Source of the DNA: Akkermansiaceae bacterium
Lineage (GTDB): Bacteria > Verrucomicrobiota > Verrucomicrobiia > Verrucomicrobiales > Akkermansiaceae
Assembly (NCBI GenBank): GCA_024233115.1
Contig: JACKQB010000004.1
Coordinates: 558,001 to 622,000, forward strand
Direction: 5' to 3'
DNA: 64,000 nucleotides
The notes under the pieces were generated by a model. That model was not told the DNA's origin, searched no databases, and was given only the letters and a program-made list of their open reading frames with translations. Each line of letters starts with the position of its first letter. The first letter of the stretch is position 1. A program made the position numbers and the translations under genes. Shown piece by piece: positions 42,830-51,509 of the stretch.

Positions 42830-43251
42830 CATAATAAGAATGCATGCATTGTGTTGCGTGTTGCCGCGTTGGTTAGATGAATGGGTTATTGGTTGATCAT
42901 CGTCATCAGGTTCGATGCCGGATGTTCCTGCTGCCGCGCTCGCTCTACCTTGATCCATCGATGTCGGTTTATAGATTGAGGGTGGTTTGATCCATGTTGC
43001 CCATCGGTTTTCTCCGTGATCGTTGCTCTGGTGTTTCCGGCTTCGGTCGACATGCCAGGCTAACGCACATGGCTAGATACGGTCGGTGTTAATGGTTGGA
43101 CATCGGTTTCAGGCGCTGGTATGGGAAGTGAGAATAGTTGCCGAACAAGGCGCTTCATCCGACCGTTAACCGCCCCACAGTTTGCCGCGGGTGAGAGGTA
43201 TCGACCATTCTTGATTTTCGACTGTTGACCCACCGGCGGTTGAGCTCTACG
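42824..43251 (+). repeat. Family C ORF-less cassette, copy 6
   Basis: Its last part (GGTTGGACATCGGTTTCAGGCGCTGG) is the family E right end, so this is a C/E hybrid. Confidence 0.85.
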
Positions 43252-43257
43252 TTCGGC
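43140..43257 (+). other. attC site
   Basis: R'' GCCGAAC matches own TTCGGC; arm 1. Confidence 0.95.
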
Positions 43258-43681
43258 CATAATAAGAATGCACGCATTGTGTTGCATGTTGTCGCGTTGG
43301 TTAGATGAATGGGTTATTGGTTGATCATGGTCATCAGGTTCGATGCCGGATGTTCCTGCTGCCGCGCTCGCTCTACCTTGATCCATCGATGTCGGTTTAT
43401 AGTTTGAGGGTGGTTTGATCCATGTTGCCCATCGGTTCTCTCCGTGATCGTTGCTCTGGTGTTTCCGGCTTCGGTCGACATGCCAGGCTAACGAACATGG
43501 CTAGATACGGTCGGTGTTAATGGTTGGACATCGGTTTGAGGTGCTGGTGATGGGTTATGAGAATAGTTGCCGAACAAGGCGCTTCATCCGACCGTTAACC
43601 GTCCGAGAGTTTGCGACGGGCGGCTTGCTGATGACCGTTTTTGGTTTGCGGCGGTTGACTCGGCGGCGGTTGAGCTCTACG
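43252..43681 (+). repeat. Family C ORF-less cassette, subtype C2, copy 7
   Basis: Same as 27632-28061; tandem with copy 6. Confidence 0.85.
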
Positions 43682-43687
43682 TTAGCC
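43569..43687 (+). other. attC site
   Basis: R'' GCCGAAC matches own TTCGGC; arm 1; closing core GTTAGCC. Confidence 0.95.
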
Positions 43688-43693
43688 AATAAT

Positions 43694-44050
43694 ATGAAGA
43701 CATCCATCATCGACCTCATCAGGGAGCGGCAGCACGTCAGCTTCCTTGAACTGACACATGCCATTCCGGGCTTCTCCGGTGACATCACCATGGTTCACGG
43801 CGACGACCCGAACATTATTCTTTGGCATTCCCTTTCTAAAGATGCTTATGAAGCACTCACGGCTCTCCTCTACGCTGGCGAGATATTCGTCCATCCCACT
43901 AACTCGCTGCTTTATACTATTGATGGCGGCACCATCGATCTTCCTGTAATCAAGAGACCCCCGAGCGGTGGATATAAGACACCCCACTGGTATCCTGTCA
44001 CTTTTTGCGATTACCCCTTCGATCCCGATAAGGCCGGCAAGAGCAAGTAA
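43694..44050 (+). CDS. Hypothetical cytoplasmic protein of higher GC
   Basis: 118 aa. N-terminal helix (I-I-D-L-I-R-E-R-Q-H-V-S-F-L-E-L) and a region resembling a small winged-helix or reader domain (L-S-K-D-A-Y-E-A-L-T-A-L-L-Y-A-G-E-I-F-V-H-P-T). Proline/Asp-rich end. C-ending codons are commoner than in most neighbours, suggesting a different donor. A 44-nt gap precedes attC. Confidence 0.68.
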   Translation: MKTSIIDLIRERQHVSFLELTHAIPGFSGDITMVHGDDPNIILWHSLSKDAYEALTALLYAGEIFVHPTNSLLYTIDGGTIDLPVIKRPPSGGYKTPHWYPVTFCDYPFDPDKAGKSK

Positions 44051-44094
44051 TCCACCCCTTCTCCTTCGCATCCCATCATCCTGCTCAACAATAA

Positions 44095-44214
44095 GGCTAA
44101 CAAGTCGCTGCATCCGACCGCTAACCGCTTCATGGTTTGTTTCGTTATTTGGTGTAGTCATATTTTTATGTTGTTGTGCCGTCACTCGGGCGGCGGTTGA
44201 GCTATACGTTCGCC
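44095..44214 (+). other. attC site
   Basis: R'' GGCTAAC matches own TTAGCC; arm 2; AT-rich loop. Confidence 0.95.
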
Positions 44215-44512
44215 AATAATAAGAATTGAGTCTCCGTGTTCATCATCCCGCTCAGTCGCTTTCAAGAGCCGGCTATCATCGTTCGTTCGCGCACATCGAT
44301 CAGGATTGAGACGATTTTCACCTTGGTTCGTTTCCAGGCGGTCACCTGACAGAGTGCTGGACTATTCCGAATCGGCACATCCTGACTATTCAGAATAGCC
44401 GTCGAACAAGGCGCTTCATCCGACCGTTAACCGTCCCGCAGTTTGCAGCAGGGGAGAGGTATCGACCATTTCAGGTTTGCGGCGGTTGACTCACCGGCGG
44501 TTGAGCTCTACG
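44209..44512 (+). repeat. Family A ORF-less cassette, copy 8
   Basis: Same as 42520-42823. Confidence 0.85.
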
Positions 44513-44518
44513 TTCGGC
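44401..44518 (+). other. attC site
   Basis: R'' GTCGAAC, mismatch to own TTCGCC; arm 1. Confidence 0.95.
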
Positions 44519-44543
44519 AATAATAATAAAGACATGATGCGAC

Positions 44544-44903
44544 ATGAATAACCCTGTAATCTTAGGTAGTTTTGCATATGCGTGTCTCTGTGGTGCCATT
44601 TTAGTACCGATGCTTTTGGTTTTCCGCAAGAGGGCATACTGGAATGCTGTATTTTGGTGTTGGTTCTTAGTTGTAGCTGTTGGTGTATTGTCGGTTTGTG
44701 ATTTAGCGCTTGGTGGCTCGAATTTGAATTGGGGCGGATTGCCTACTTCAACGTATGTCAGAATGATCGGAGTTGGCGCAGTGATAGCTGGTATTTTTTG
44801 CCCGATGTATTGTGGTTTTCTTGTAATAGCTAGAAACACTTTTACGGGGTTTCGGTCTGGATACAAAAATGCGGCCGAACAAGACGGTGCATCCGACCGT
44901 TAA
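44544..44903 (+). CDS. Polytopic membrane protein with attC-encoded tail
   Basis: 119 aa, three to four hydrophobic helices (~5-26, ~31-56, ~72-98). Ends S-G-Y-K-N-A-A-E-Q-D-G-A-S-D-R: the D-G variant comes from attC arm 5 (GACGGTGC). An upstream ATG (44535) is in another frame and stops after five codons. Function unknown. Confidence 0.66.
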   Translation: MNNPVILGSFAYACLCGAILVPMLLVFRKRAYWNAVFWCWFLVVAVGVLSVCDLALGGSNLNWGGLPTSTYVRMIGVGAVIAGIFCPMYCGFLVIARNTFTGFRSGYKNAAEQDGASDR

Positions 44904-44990
44904 CCGTTCGTAGTCGAGAGACGTTTTACAGTTGAAACCATTTTAGATTTTCGACCGTTGACCCACCGGCGGTTGACCTCTACGTTGGCT
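44874..44990 (+). other. attC site
   Basis: R'' GCCGAAC matches own TTCGGC; arm 5 paired with TTGACCTCTACG; supplies upstream stop; closing core GTTGGCT. Confidence 0.95.
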
Positions 44991-44999
44991 GAAAAAAAA

Positions 45000-45857
45000 T
45001 TACCCGTCGAAGCATCCGCACGGTATTGGTGATTCATCGTTCGCGTCGAGGTAGTCCCATAGCTTCCCCTGCGACTCGTCCTCGGCGTCCACATTCTCCC
45101 AACGGAGAGACTGCCCGCCTAGTCCGCGACCGGGGCTTTTGAGGATCGCGTTGCTTTCTATTTTCAAGGCTCGGGCGAATAAGTCGGGGTGCTCACGCTT
45201 GAGCTTGAGGATTTCGCCGCGCTTCATCGCCGGGCAGAAGTAACACGCGCTTTTTCCCGGCTGCGTGAGTCCGTGGCGGGCAATGGCTTCGATACATTCT
45301 TGCCGTCTCCATCCCCATTCGACCAGCGGGTACCAGAACCGCTCGATGCGGCCTTTGGCATGGACTTGGTGACCTTTAGTTATCTGGCGATGGCTTTCAC
45401 CTGCGTCATAGCCGATGGCTTTCACGCATTCCGTTTCTCCGCGAGCATCCATGAATCGAATCATATATTCCGTCTGCGGTTGCACCTTGTATTTCATGGA
45501 GCACGATTTACGTCCGTAGGCGAGACTCGGGAGCATCTTCTTTCGTATGCAGTTTCCTTCCAGCCCCTCGAATTTGCCTTGATAGTTCTTCCTAACGGTC
45601 TCGATCCCAACGCCCCACCAGATGCGGCATTGGGTATCCATCTCCATCACATGCTCGTAGGTTTCCGGCAGTTCCCCGCCCGTGTCCGCGAACAGGATCA
45701 GGTCGGGCTTGATCCCTCTTTCACGGAATCCGCAGAGCATGGCCGTGCTGTTCGTTCCTCCGCCGAAAGCAACAGCCAACAAGTCGAAGCATCCGACCGC
45801 TAACCGTTTCGAGTCAGCTACCTTTTTCCTGGTGTCGGGAATATGGTCATTTTTCAT
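45000..45857 (-). CDS. PAPS-reductase-like PP-loop protein, reversed in its cassette
   Basis: 285 aa. Residues ~28-40 are the PP-loop L-A-V-A-F-G-G-G-T-N-S-T-A, followed by D-L-I-L-F-A-D-T-G-G-E-L-P-E-T-Y, a middle R-K-S-C-S-M-K-Y-K-V-Q-P, and C-Y-F-C-P-A-M-K-R. These are marks of the phosphoadenosine-phosphosulfate reductase / DndC-like family, here closest in style to phage and mobile-element members, whose substrate is unknown. The gene opposes the array. Its first ~29 codons (start ATG 45855-45857) are the attC read backwards, so the native start may have been lost or may be an internal TTG. GC-rich, C/G-ending codons on the coding strand. Confidence 0.82.
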   Translation of the reverse strand: MKNDHIPDTRKKVADSKRLAVGCFDLLAVAFGGGTNSTAMLCGFRERGIKPDLILFADTGGELPETYEHVMEMDTQCRIWWGVGIETVRKNYQGKFEGLEGNCIRKKMLPSLAYGRKSCSMKYKVQPQTEYMIRFMDARGETECVKAIGYDAGESHRQITKGHQVHAKGRIERFWYPLVEWGWRRQECIEAIARHGLTQPGKSACYFCPAMKRGEILKLKREHPDLFARALKIESNAILKSPGRGLGGQSLRWENVDAEDESQGKLWDYLDANDESPIPCGCFDG

Positions 45858-45893
45858 GAGTTGTTTGAGCGGCGGTTGTTCTTTACGTTAGCC
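45774..45893 (+). other. attC site
   Basis: R'' AGCCAAC matches own TTGGCT; arm 4 paired with TTGTTCTTTACG. Its complementary strand forms the 5' end of the reversed gene. Confidence 0.93.
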
Positions 45894-45900
45894 AATAATA

Positions 45901-46461
45901 ATGAATGCCGCGTTCTATAACGAGTTTCGCAATTTCGCAGATATAGGAGATCGGCGTAGCGCAGCAGAATGCGTTCGTAAATTTGTCGATTCTTTTGAGG
46001 GTAAGGCCGAGCGACGTGCCTGGGTTCGCGAGTTTTTAGAGCACGGAGAGTATGGACACAAGATACGCCACGAACTCTACAGGGATCTTGTTTTTCCAGA
46101 ATTGCTTGTTGGCTATCGAACCGGTGATCCATGGTGTCTATACTTCCTCGCGGACACGATACAGAACGTTTACGATGTTCGCGAATTTCACGAACGACTA
46201 GAATGGCAGTCGGACTACTCGCTATTGTTAACCTGTTATCGAGTCGCTCCGAACTTTCGAGATGTAAGAGTGCAGCTCCTTGGTCGAGCGTGTCGTAGTC
46301 TTAACTACGCTATTCACGAGTGGCCAGCGGGGCTTTGCTGTGAGATTGAAGATGTAGAGTCAGATCTTACTCTGGCTAAGAAGCTAGATATAGATGGCGA
46401 GTTTACGTTGATGTTTGCCGATGTTGATGCGATTATAACTGAAGCAAGAATACGGGGCTAA
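45901..46461 (+). CDS. Hypothetical cytoplasmic helical protein
   Basis: 186 aa, charged, Arg/Glu-rich and almost all helical (A-A-E-C-V-R-K-F-V-D-S-F, R-A-W-V-R-E-F-L-E-H-G-E). Composition and length resemble immunity-type or HEAT/TPR-like proteins; not identified. Starts 13 nt after the core. The stop lies inside R''. Confidence 0.7.
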   Translation: MNAAFYNEFRNFADIGDRRSAAECVRKFVDSFEGKAERRAWVREFLEHGEYGHKIRHELYRDLVFPELLVGYRTGDPWCLYFLADTIQNVYDVREFHERLEWQSDYSLLLTCYRVAPNFRDVRVQLLGRACRSLNYAIHEWPAGLCCEIEDVESDLTLAKKLDIDGEFTLMFADVDAIITEARIRG

Positions 46462-46573
46462 CAAGTCGCTGCATCCGACCGTTAACCGTTCTCAACGCCG
46501 CGGATGTTAGGAGCGAAAGACCTTTTAAGATTTATCAAGTTTGACCCGGCGGCGGTTGAGCTTTACGTTCGGT
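46456..46573 (+). other. attC site
   Basis: R'' GGCTAAC matches own TTAGCC; arm 2; contains the upstream stop; closing core GTTCGGT. Confidence 0.95.
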
Positions 46574-46586
46574 AATAATAAGAATC

Positions 46587-47006
46587 ATGAATACACCACC
46601 ACCAGCCATGCCACCTACTCAAACAACTGAGCAGACAATATTTTCCAATAATCTCATAACGGTGACCTCTTCACGAATAGTAACTGGTAATACGACTTAC
46701 CCGTTGAACGGAATTACTGCCGTTTCCAGTTATCAGCACCCAAAGACATATGGACTGCCTTCTACGTTGATAATTCTAGGCTCCATTGTTTTTCTCATGT
46801 CAGTTATGAATGGTTCTTGGTTTTTGGGTTTCGTATCATTTCTGGTTGCGGTATTGGGCATCTGGTTGTGTACTCGTGTGAAAGCTGTTTATTCTGTCAA
46901 GATATCTACAGCCGGAGGGCAAGTTGATATTTTAAGCTCTTATTCCCGTGAGTTTGTCATCTCTGCGGTGGAGGCGATCAATCAAGCTGTAATTATTCGT
47001 GGTTAG
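46587..47006 (+). CDS. DUF6232-like membrane protein
   Basis: 139 aa. Pro/Thr-rich start, a strand pair V-T-S-S-R-I-V-T-G-N-T-T-Y-P-L-N-G-I-T-A-V-S, two adjacent helices (~62-76, ~80-98), then S-V-K-I-S-T-A-G-G-Q-V-D-I-L-S-S-Y-S-R-E and a C-terminal helix (V-E-A-I-N-Q-A). This order (sheet, hairpin, sheet, helix) matches the DUF6232 layout, a family of unknown function. Confidence 0.72.
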   Translation: MNTPPPAMPPTQTTEQTIFSNNLITVTSSRIVTGNTTYPLNGITAVSSYQHPKTYGLPSTLIILGSIVFLMSVMNGSWFLGFVSFLVAVLGIWLCTRVKAVYSVKISTAGGQVDILSSYSREFVISAVEAINQAVIIRG

Positions 47007-47033
47007 GTGTCATTGCACTTAACAAAAAATAAG

Positions 47034-47151
47034 ACCGAACAAGTCGCTGCATCCGACCGCTAACCGCGCTCGACTTTGCTCGGGTATACACGAATCGACC
47101 GTTTAGAGCCTTTCACCATTGATTGGGCGGCGGTTGAGCTCTACGTTCGGC
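47034..47151 (+). other. attC site
   Basis: R'' ACCGAAC matches own TTCGGT; arm 2 with GAGCTCTACG. Confidence 0.95.
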
Positions 47152-47163
47152 AATAATAATAAG

Positions 47164-47574
47164 ATGCGAAAATCAGTATTCATTTGGATAGCGGTATTTC
47201 TCTTCGTTGTTGGGGTTGGTTATTTGAGTAAGCCTGATCGTGGGGGGTTAGTAGGCTGTGGTCAGGTATTCGGGTTGCCTGAGATAGAGCAGCTTGAACT
47301 TGATACTAAGCCGCTGATGAGTTGGCAGCCGTTTGAATCACCCAAGTATCGGTTTCATGCTTCTGATGCACAATTTGAGGCTTTAGATAGGATTCTCAGA
47401 AGCGAAGGCTATTCTGATTGGCAAGAGGGAGGTGTGAGTTTTGGCAGTATTTCACATGGCTGGACCTCTGACGAAGATTGGATCTATTGTAAGTCGTCGC
47501 ATGAAGGGTATAATCTCTATTGGAGTTATAGCCGTACTCAAAAGCTTGTTTACGCAATTACATTTCCTCAATAA
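47164..47574 (+). CDS. Hypothetical membrane-anchored protein (copy 3 of 4)
   Basis: Same 136 residues as 33743, here alone between unrelated cassettes. This points to a transposed single cassette and not to a larger segmental duplication. Confidence 0.75.
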   Translation: MRKSVFIWIAVFLFVVGVGYLSKPDRGGLVGCGQVFGLPEIEQLELDTKPLMSWQPFESPKYRFHASDAQFEALDRILRSEGYSDWQEGGVSFGSISHGWTSDEDWIYCKSSHEGYNLYWSYSRTQKLVYAITFPQ

Positions 47575-47579
47575 ATGTG

Positions 47580-47695
47580 GCCGAACAAGGCGCTTCATCC
47601 GACCGTTAACCGTTCTCGACGCGCGCAGTTTGAGAGTGAAAGACCATTTTAGGTTTCTGACATTTACACACCGGCGGTTGAGCTCTACGTTCGGC
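47580..47695 (+). other. attC site
   Basis: R'' GCCGAAC matches own TTCGGC; arm 1; as 34159. Confidence 0.95.
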
Positions 47696-47705
47696 AATAA
47701 TAAGA

Positions 47706-48104
47706 ATGAATCCGATTGCGACAGCTTATCCCTCCGAAGGGATGCCTGAATCATTTTCAACCATGCTTCAGCTATCTTGGTGCTTGGCATTTATTGGGAT
47801 ATTTATGGTTTGGGTGATGGTCAGGATTGATGGTCGCTATAATAGGCTGCATAGGAGGCTTCAATACTGTTTCATGGGTTTGGCTCTTGTGCCTGTATTG
47901 GGATATTCTTATTTATACTGGTTGGATTATGTTCCCAAGGCATCGGACGGCACACCTGCAAGCCTGCCATTTTGGTATGCCATGCTGATTCCGATACTGC
48001 CTCTAATGTTTGGAACCCTGACACGTATAGGCTACCGGGTGTTTGGTCACGATAACGCGCTGACAGAGAATGTGGCCGAACAAGGCGCTTCATCCGACCG
48101 TTAA
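47706..48104 (+). CDS. Polytopic membrane protein with attC-encoded tail
   Basis: 132 aa. Helices ~22-42, ~55-74 and ~88-108; basic loop R-Y-N-R-L-H-R-R-L. Ends A-L-T-E-N-V-A-E-Q-G-A-S-S-D-R in attC. Function unknown. Confidence 0.66.
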   Translation: MNPIATAYPSEGMPESFSTMLQLSWCLAFIGIFMVWVMVRIDGRYNRLHRRLQYCFMGLALVPVLGYSYLYWLDYVPKASDGTPASLPFWYAMLIPILPLMFGTLTRIGYRVFGHDNALTENVAEQGASSDR

Positions 48105-48191
48105 CCGTTCTCAACTCGCGTAGTTTAAGAGTGAAAGACCGTTTTTGGCTAGTGACGGTTGACCCGGCGGCGGTTGAGCTCTACGTTCGAT
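48075..48191 (+). other. attC site
   Basis: R'' GCCGAAC matches own TTCGGC; arm 1; supplies upstream stop. Confidence 0.95.
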
Positions 48192-48619
48192 AATTATTGA
48201 TTCTTCGTGTTCAGTATTGCCCTGGGGCATCGCCGATATGCCGTTATTGATGAATGATTTTGGATCGATGAACGCTTCCGGGAACAGCTTGAGTTTCCAG
48301 CTCATTTGAATCGATATCGATGGGTTGGTTCTCGTTCGCTGCCATTGATAACATTTTAGAAAAATCTCTCATGAATGGTTTGGATTGGTTGCGCATTCCG
48401 TTTTGGGTGTGATGCACGATTCGATTCACGCGGCGGTGATGGACACATCGAATGGTTCAGGATCTTCGTTACCCACGGCAGTTTTCAGGCGCATTGATCT
48501 GTGAAGATCGAACAAGGCGATGCATCCGACCCGTTACCGGTTAATAGTCGGGCATCTGTTTCGGAGCGTATATCTGTTTTCGGTATTTTAACATTGTTCG
48601 TAGGCGGTTGATCTTTACG
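48186..48619 (+). repeat. Family G ORF-less cassette, copy 4
   Basis: Minus-strand 61-codon frame open at 48244-48429. Confidence 0.85.
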
Positions 48620-48625
48620 TTCGAT
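48507..48625 (+). other. attC site
   Basis: R'' ATCGAAC matches own TTCGAT; arm 3. Confidence 0.95.
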
Positions 48626-49053
48626 AATTATTGATTCTTCGTGTTCAGTATTGCCCTGGCGCATCGCCGATATGCCGTTATTGATGAATGATTTTGGATC
48701 GATGAACGCTTCCGGGAACGGCTTGAGTTTCCAGCTCATTTGAATCGATATTGATGGATTGGTTTTCGTTCGCTGCCATTGATAACGTTTTAGAAGAATC
48801 TGTCGTGAATGGTTTGGATTGGTTTCGCATTCCGTTTTCGGTGTGATGCACGATTCGATTCACGCGGCGGTGATGGACACATCAAATGGTTCGGGATCTT
48901 TGTTACCTACGGCAGTTTAAAGGCGCATTGATCTGTGTAGATCGAACAAGGCGATGCATCCGACCCGTTACCGTTTAATAGTCGGGCATCTGTTCCGGAG
49001 CGTATATCTGTTTTCGGTATTTTAACGTTGTTCGTAGGCGGTTGATCTTTACG
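48620..49053 (+). repeat. Family G ORF-less cassette, copy 5
   Basis: Tandem with copy 4; minus frame open at 48678-48863. Confidence 0.85.
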
Positions 49054-49059
49054 TTAGGC
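48941..49059 (+). other. attC site
   Basis: R'' ATCGAAC matches own TTCGAT; arm 3; closing core GTTAGGC. Confidence 0.95.
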
Positions 49060-49068
49060 AATAATAAG

Positions 49069-49473
49069 ATGACAATACCCGAGCTTAAACAAAAACTCTA
49101 TGATGAGGGGTGTTCGCCATGCAACTACGCTATCGAATCTAGTGGTTCAGACGTATATTGTCTGAATAACGATGGCGCTCAATGGAAGGTATATTACACC
49201 GAGCGTGGATATGATTTCGATCCGATTTTCACCTCTGAATCTGAATCGGAAGCATGTGATTTCTTCCTTCAGCATATGCTCAAGCAATCGAACTGGCATC
49301 TAGTGGGTGTCTTTCAATCCGAACTGGAGGCCAAGGCATACGAAAGGGAGGTATCTAGATTTGGGGCTACACCAATACGTAACGATCTTCCCGAGAGTAT
49401 TATGGGAACGGCTCAGTTTCGTGTTTTTGTTGCTGGAAGGGATATTCATCTAGTGGAGTCTATAAGACAATAA
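49069..49473 (+). CDS. Hypothetical cytoplasmic protein
   Basis: 134 aa, acidic. First half E-L-K-Q-K-L-Y-D-E-G-C...D-G-A-Q-W-K-V-Y-Y-T-E-R-G has the helix-strand-strand layout of small immunity-type proteins. Second half H-L-V-G-V-F-Q-S-E-L-E-A-K-A-Y-E-R-E-V looks like a separate small alpha/beta unit. Function unknown. Confidence 0.66.
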   Translation: MTIPELKQKLYDEGCSPCNYAIESSGSDVYCLNNDGAQWKVYYTERGYDFDPIFTSESESEACDFFLQHMLKQSNWHLVGVFQSELEAKAYEREVSRFGATPIRNDLPESIMGTAQFRVFVAGRDIHLVESIRQ

Positions 49474-49477
49474 TGCG

Positions 49478-49596
49478 GCCTAACAAGGCGCTTCATCCGA
49501 CCGTTAACCGTCCGCGACTCCGAAACCTGATAGAGAGAAAGATCATTTTTGGTCATTCGGAGGTTGTCCCGGCGGCGGTTGAGCTATACGTTCGCC
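49478..49596 (+). other. attC site
   Basis: R'' GCCTAAC matches own TTAGGC; arm 1 with GAGCTATACG. Confidence 0.95.
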
Positions 49597-49895
49597 AATA
49601 ATAATAATTGAGTCTCCGTGTTCATCATCCCGCTCAGTTGCCTTCAAGAGCCGGCTGTCATCGTTCGTTCGCGCACATCGATCAGGATTGAGACGATTGC
49701 CACCTTGGTTCGTTTCCAGGCGGTCACCTGACAGAGTGCTGGACTATTCCGAGTCGGCTTGGGTTGACTATTCAGAATCGCCGTCGAACAAGGCGCTTCA
49801 TCCGACCGTTAACCGTCCGAGAGTTTGTTGCGGGCGGCTTGTTTACGACCATTTCAGGTTTTAGACTGTTGACCCACCGGCGGTTGAGCTCTACG
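49591..49895 (+). repeat. Family A ORF-less cassette, copy 9
   Basis: GGCGGTCACC variant, TTGGGTTGACTATTC right end. Confidence 0.85.
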
Positions 49896-49901
49896 TTCGG
49901 C
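49783..49901 (+). other. attC site
   Basis: R'' GTCGAAC, mismatch to own TTCGCC; arm 1. Confidence 0.95.
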
Positions 49902-49911
49902 AATAATAAGA

Positions 49912-50268
49912 ATGACCTATATCATCGCTATATTGTTGGTCGTCCTTTCCCGTCTGATCTACACCAGAGGTAATAATGGATGCCGTATATCTATTCGCTT
50001 CGAGAAGATCGTAATTTTTGCGGCTGCTATCGCGATGATGGCCTCGGTATTCAGGCTGTGCCGCAGCATCGTTACGGCTTTCGTTCAGCGTGATAGGGGA
50101 CCTAGAGATATGACTGAGCACGATATGTCTGGCATGTATGAGATGATAGGCCTGGTTGTATATCCGATAGGTCTCGTGTTATATGTGTTGTTGATTCTGA
50201 TCGTGTTACCTAAGCCTATCCGAAGGGCGAAGAATGTGGCCGAACAAGTCGCTGCATCCGACCGCTAA
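49912..50268 (+). CDS. Polytopic membrane protein with attC-encoded tail
   Basis: 118 aa. Helices ~2-16, ~32-55 and ~76-98; the loop Q-R-D-R-G-P-R-D-M-T-E-H-D is charged. Ends R-R-A-K-N-V-A-E-Q-V-A-A-S-D-R in attC. Function unknown. Confidence 0.66.
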   Translation: MTYIIAILLVVLSRLIYTRGNNGCRISIRFEKIVIFAAAIAMMASVFRLCRSIVTAFVQRDRGPRDMTEHDMSGMYEMIGLVVYPIGLVLYVLLILIVLPKPIRRAKNVAEQVAASDR

Positions 50269-50357
50269 CCGCGCTCGACTCCAGCTCGGGTTTACACGAA
50301 ACAACCATGCTTAGCCTATGACCGTTGACCCGACGGCGGTTGAGCTTTACGTTAGGC
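50239..50357 (+). other. attC site
   Basis: R'' GCCGAAC matches own TTCGGC; arm 2; supplies upstream stop; closing core GTTAGGC. Confidence 0.95.
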
Positions 50358-50363
50358 AATAAT

Positions 50364-50792
50364 ATGAAATACATTCGCGAAACAACATTGGCTGGTATAT
50401 TACTGATCGGGTTTGCTCATGGCGAGCAGAATAAGAATCCCCTTATTGGTGAGTGGAAGTTAAAGAAGCTGGAAGGGGTTAAGTATGATGTAGCAGCTAA
50501 GATGAAGGTTTTCTGGACTTTCGATAAGTCCGAGGTAGTAGTGACTGCAACTGACACAAGAGAGGAGGCAAGCAGAATGACCTATGTTATTGATACATCG
50601 AAGACCCCTCATTGGATTACCGCGAATGTGTCAGATAGCCTCACTGGTAATAAGAAAGATAAGCGTTTAGGTATATTTCGCTTTGTAGGTGATGAATTAC
50701 ATATCAAGTGGGAGATCAAGGATGGTGGAGCAAGGCCAACTAAATTTACAGAAGGTAGGGTAGCGAAGTTCACGAGAACCCCTAAAAAATGA
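50364..50792 (+). CDS. TIGR03067-like lipocalin-type exported protein
   Basis: 142 aa. Signal peptide L-A-G-I-L-L-I-G-F-A-H-G, then L-I-G-E-W-K-L-K-K-L-E-G...K-V-F-W-T-F-D-K-S-E-V-V-V, T-Y-V-I-D-T-S-K-T-P-H-W-I-T, L-G-I-F-R-F-V-G-D-E-L-H-I-K-W and R-P-T-K-F. This order (G-x-W...F...Y-x-I-D...G-I-F-x-x-x-G-D-x-L...R-P-x-x-F) is that of the TIGR03067 beta-barrel domain, common in Planctomycetes and Verrucomicrobiota. Ligand unknown. Confidence 0.75.
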   Translation: MKYIRETTLAGILLIGFAHGEQNKNPLIGEWKLKKLEGVKYDVAAKMKVFWTFDKSEVVVTATDTREEASRMTYVIDTSKTPHWITANVSDSLTGNKKDKRLGIFRFVGDELHIKWEIKDGGARPTKFTEGRVAKFTRTPKK

Positions 50793-50909
50793 GCCTAACA
50801 AGTCGCTGCATCCGACCGTTAACCGTCCACGACTCGCGGAGACTCAGAGTGAAAGACCATTCTTGGTGGATCACGTTTGACCCGACGGCGGTTGAGCTTT
50901 ACGTTCGGC
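50793..50909 (+). other. attC site
   Basis: R'' GCCTAAC matches own TTAGGC; arm 2. Confidence 0.95.
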
Positions 50910-50918
50910 AATAATAAT

Positions 50919-51377
50919 ATGAAGACAATACTGACATCTATCCTCTTGTTTGTTGTATTAATAGGGAACAGTAGCGCGGACCATATCACGCCCAAAATCA
51001 AGGGTGACCCCTCAAGTAAGACCGGGAAGACGGATAATCCAGCTGTTCGCTGCATCTTAAAGGAAGACGGTTATCGTGTTAGGGGGGAGCTGATCGTTGA
51101 TAAGAAATTCATGAGCGCCAAGTTTGGCCCGACCCTAGAAGCATGGGAAGATAGGCAGCTTGTTTTTTCCGTGGAAGTCGAAGGACGGGCAAAAGACGGT
51201 AAGATCCACTACTATTTCACGATTAAGCGGTCCTTGCTCAAGAGGGCACGGTTCTCTATGTTTACAAGGAGTGGTGGAATGTGGGGTGGTGATGGAATGT
51301 TTAATTTCGATCTCAGTAATGTTAGAGTCCATAAAAATGATGACGATGACCCTTTTGCTGAGCCGGAGAAGAAATAA
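50919..51377 (+). CDS. Hypothetical exported protein
   Basis: 152 aa. Signal peptide I-L-T-S-I-L-L-F-V-V-L-I-G-N-S-S-A-D. Mature part is beta-rich and basic with a Gly/Met patch (R-S-G-G-M-W-G-G-D-G-M-F), then an acidic tail D-D-D-D-P-F-A-E-P-E. Own stop 4 nt before R''. Function unknown. Confidence 0.68.
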   Translation: MKTILTSILLFVVLIGNSSADHITPKIKGDPSSKTGKTDNPAVRCILKEDGYRVRGELIVDKKFMSAKFGPTLEAWEDRQLVFSVEVEGRAKDGKIHYYFTIKRSLLKRARFSMFTRSGGMWGGDGMFNFDLSNVRVHKNDDDDPFAEPEKK

Positions 51378-51381
51378 TGTG

Positions 51382-51499
51382 GCCGAACAAGTCGCTGCAT
51401 CCGACCGTTAACCGTTTTCGACTTCACACAGTTTACAGCTTTCCATCCGTTTAGGGTTTGTCGCGTTTGACTCACCGGCGGTTGAGCTTTACGTTCGGC
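51382..51499 (+). other. attC site
   Basis: R'' GCCGAAC matches own TTCGGC; arm 2. Confidence 0.95.
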
Positions 51500-51509
51500 A
51501 ATAATAATT

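Noticed and set aside
45189..45803. 204-aa plus-strand ORF opposite the PP-loop gene, in array orientation and ending in E-A-S-D-R
   Set aside because: It would fit the attC-tail pattern, but the minus strand carries conserved PP-loop and Cys motifs, and the plus frame has no recognisable features.
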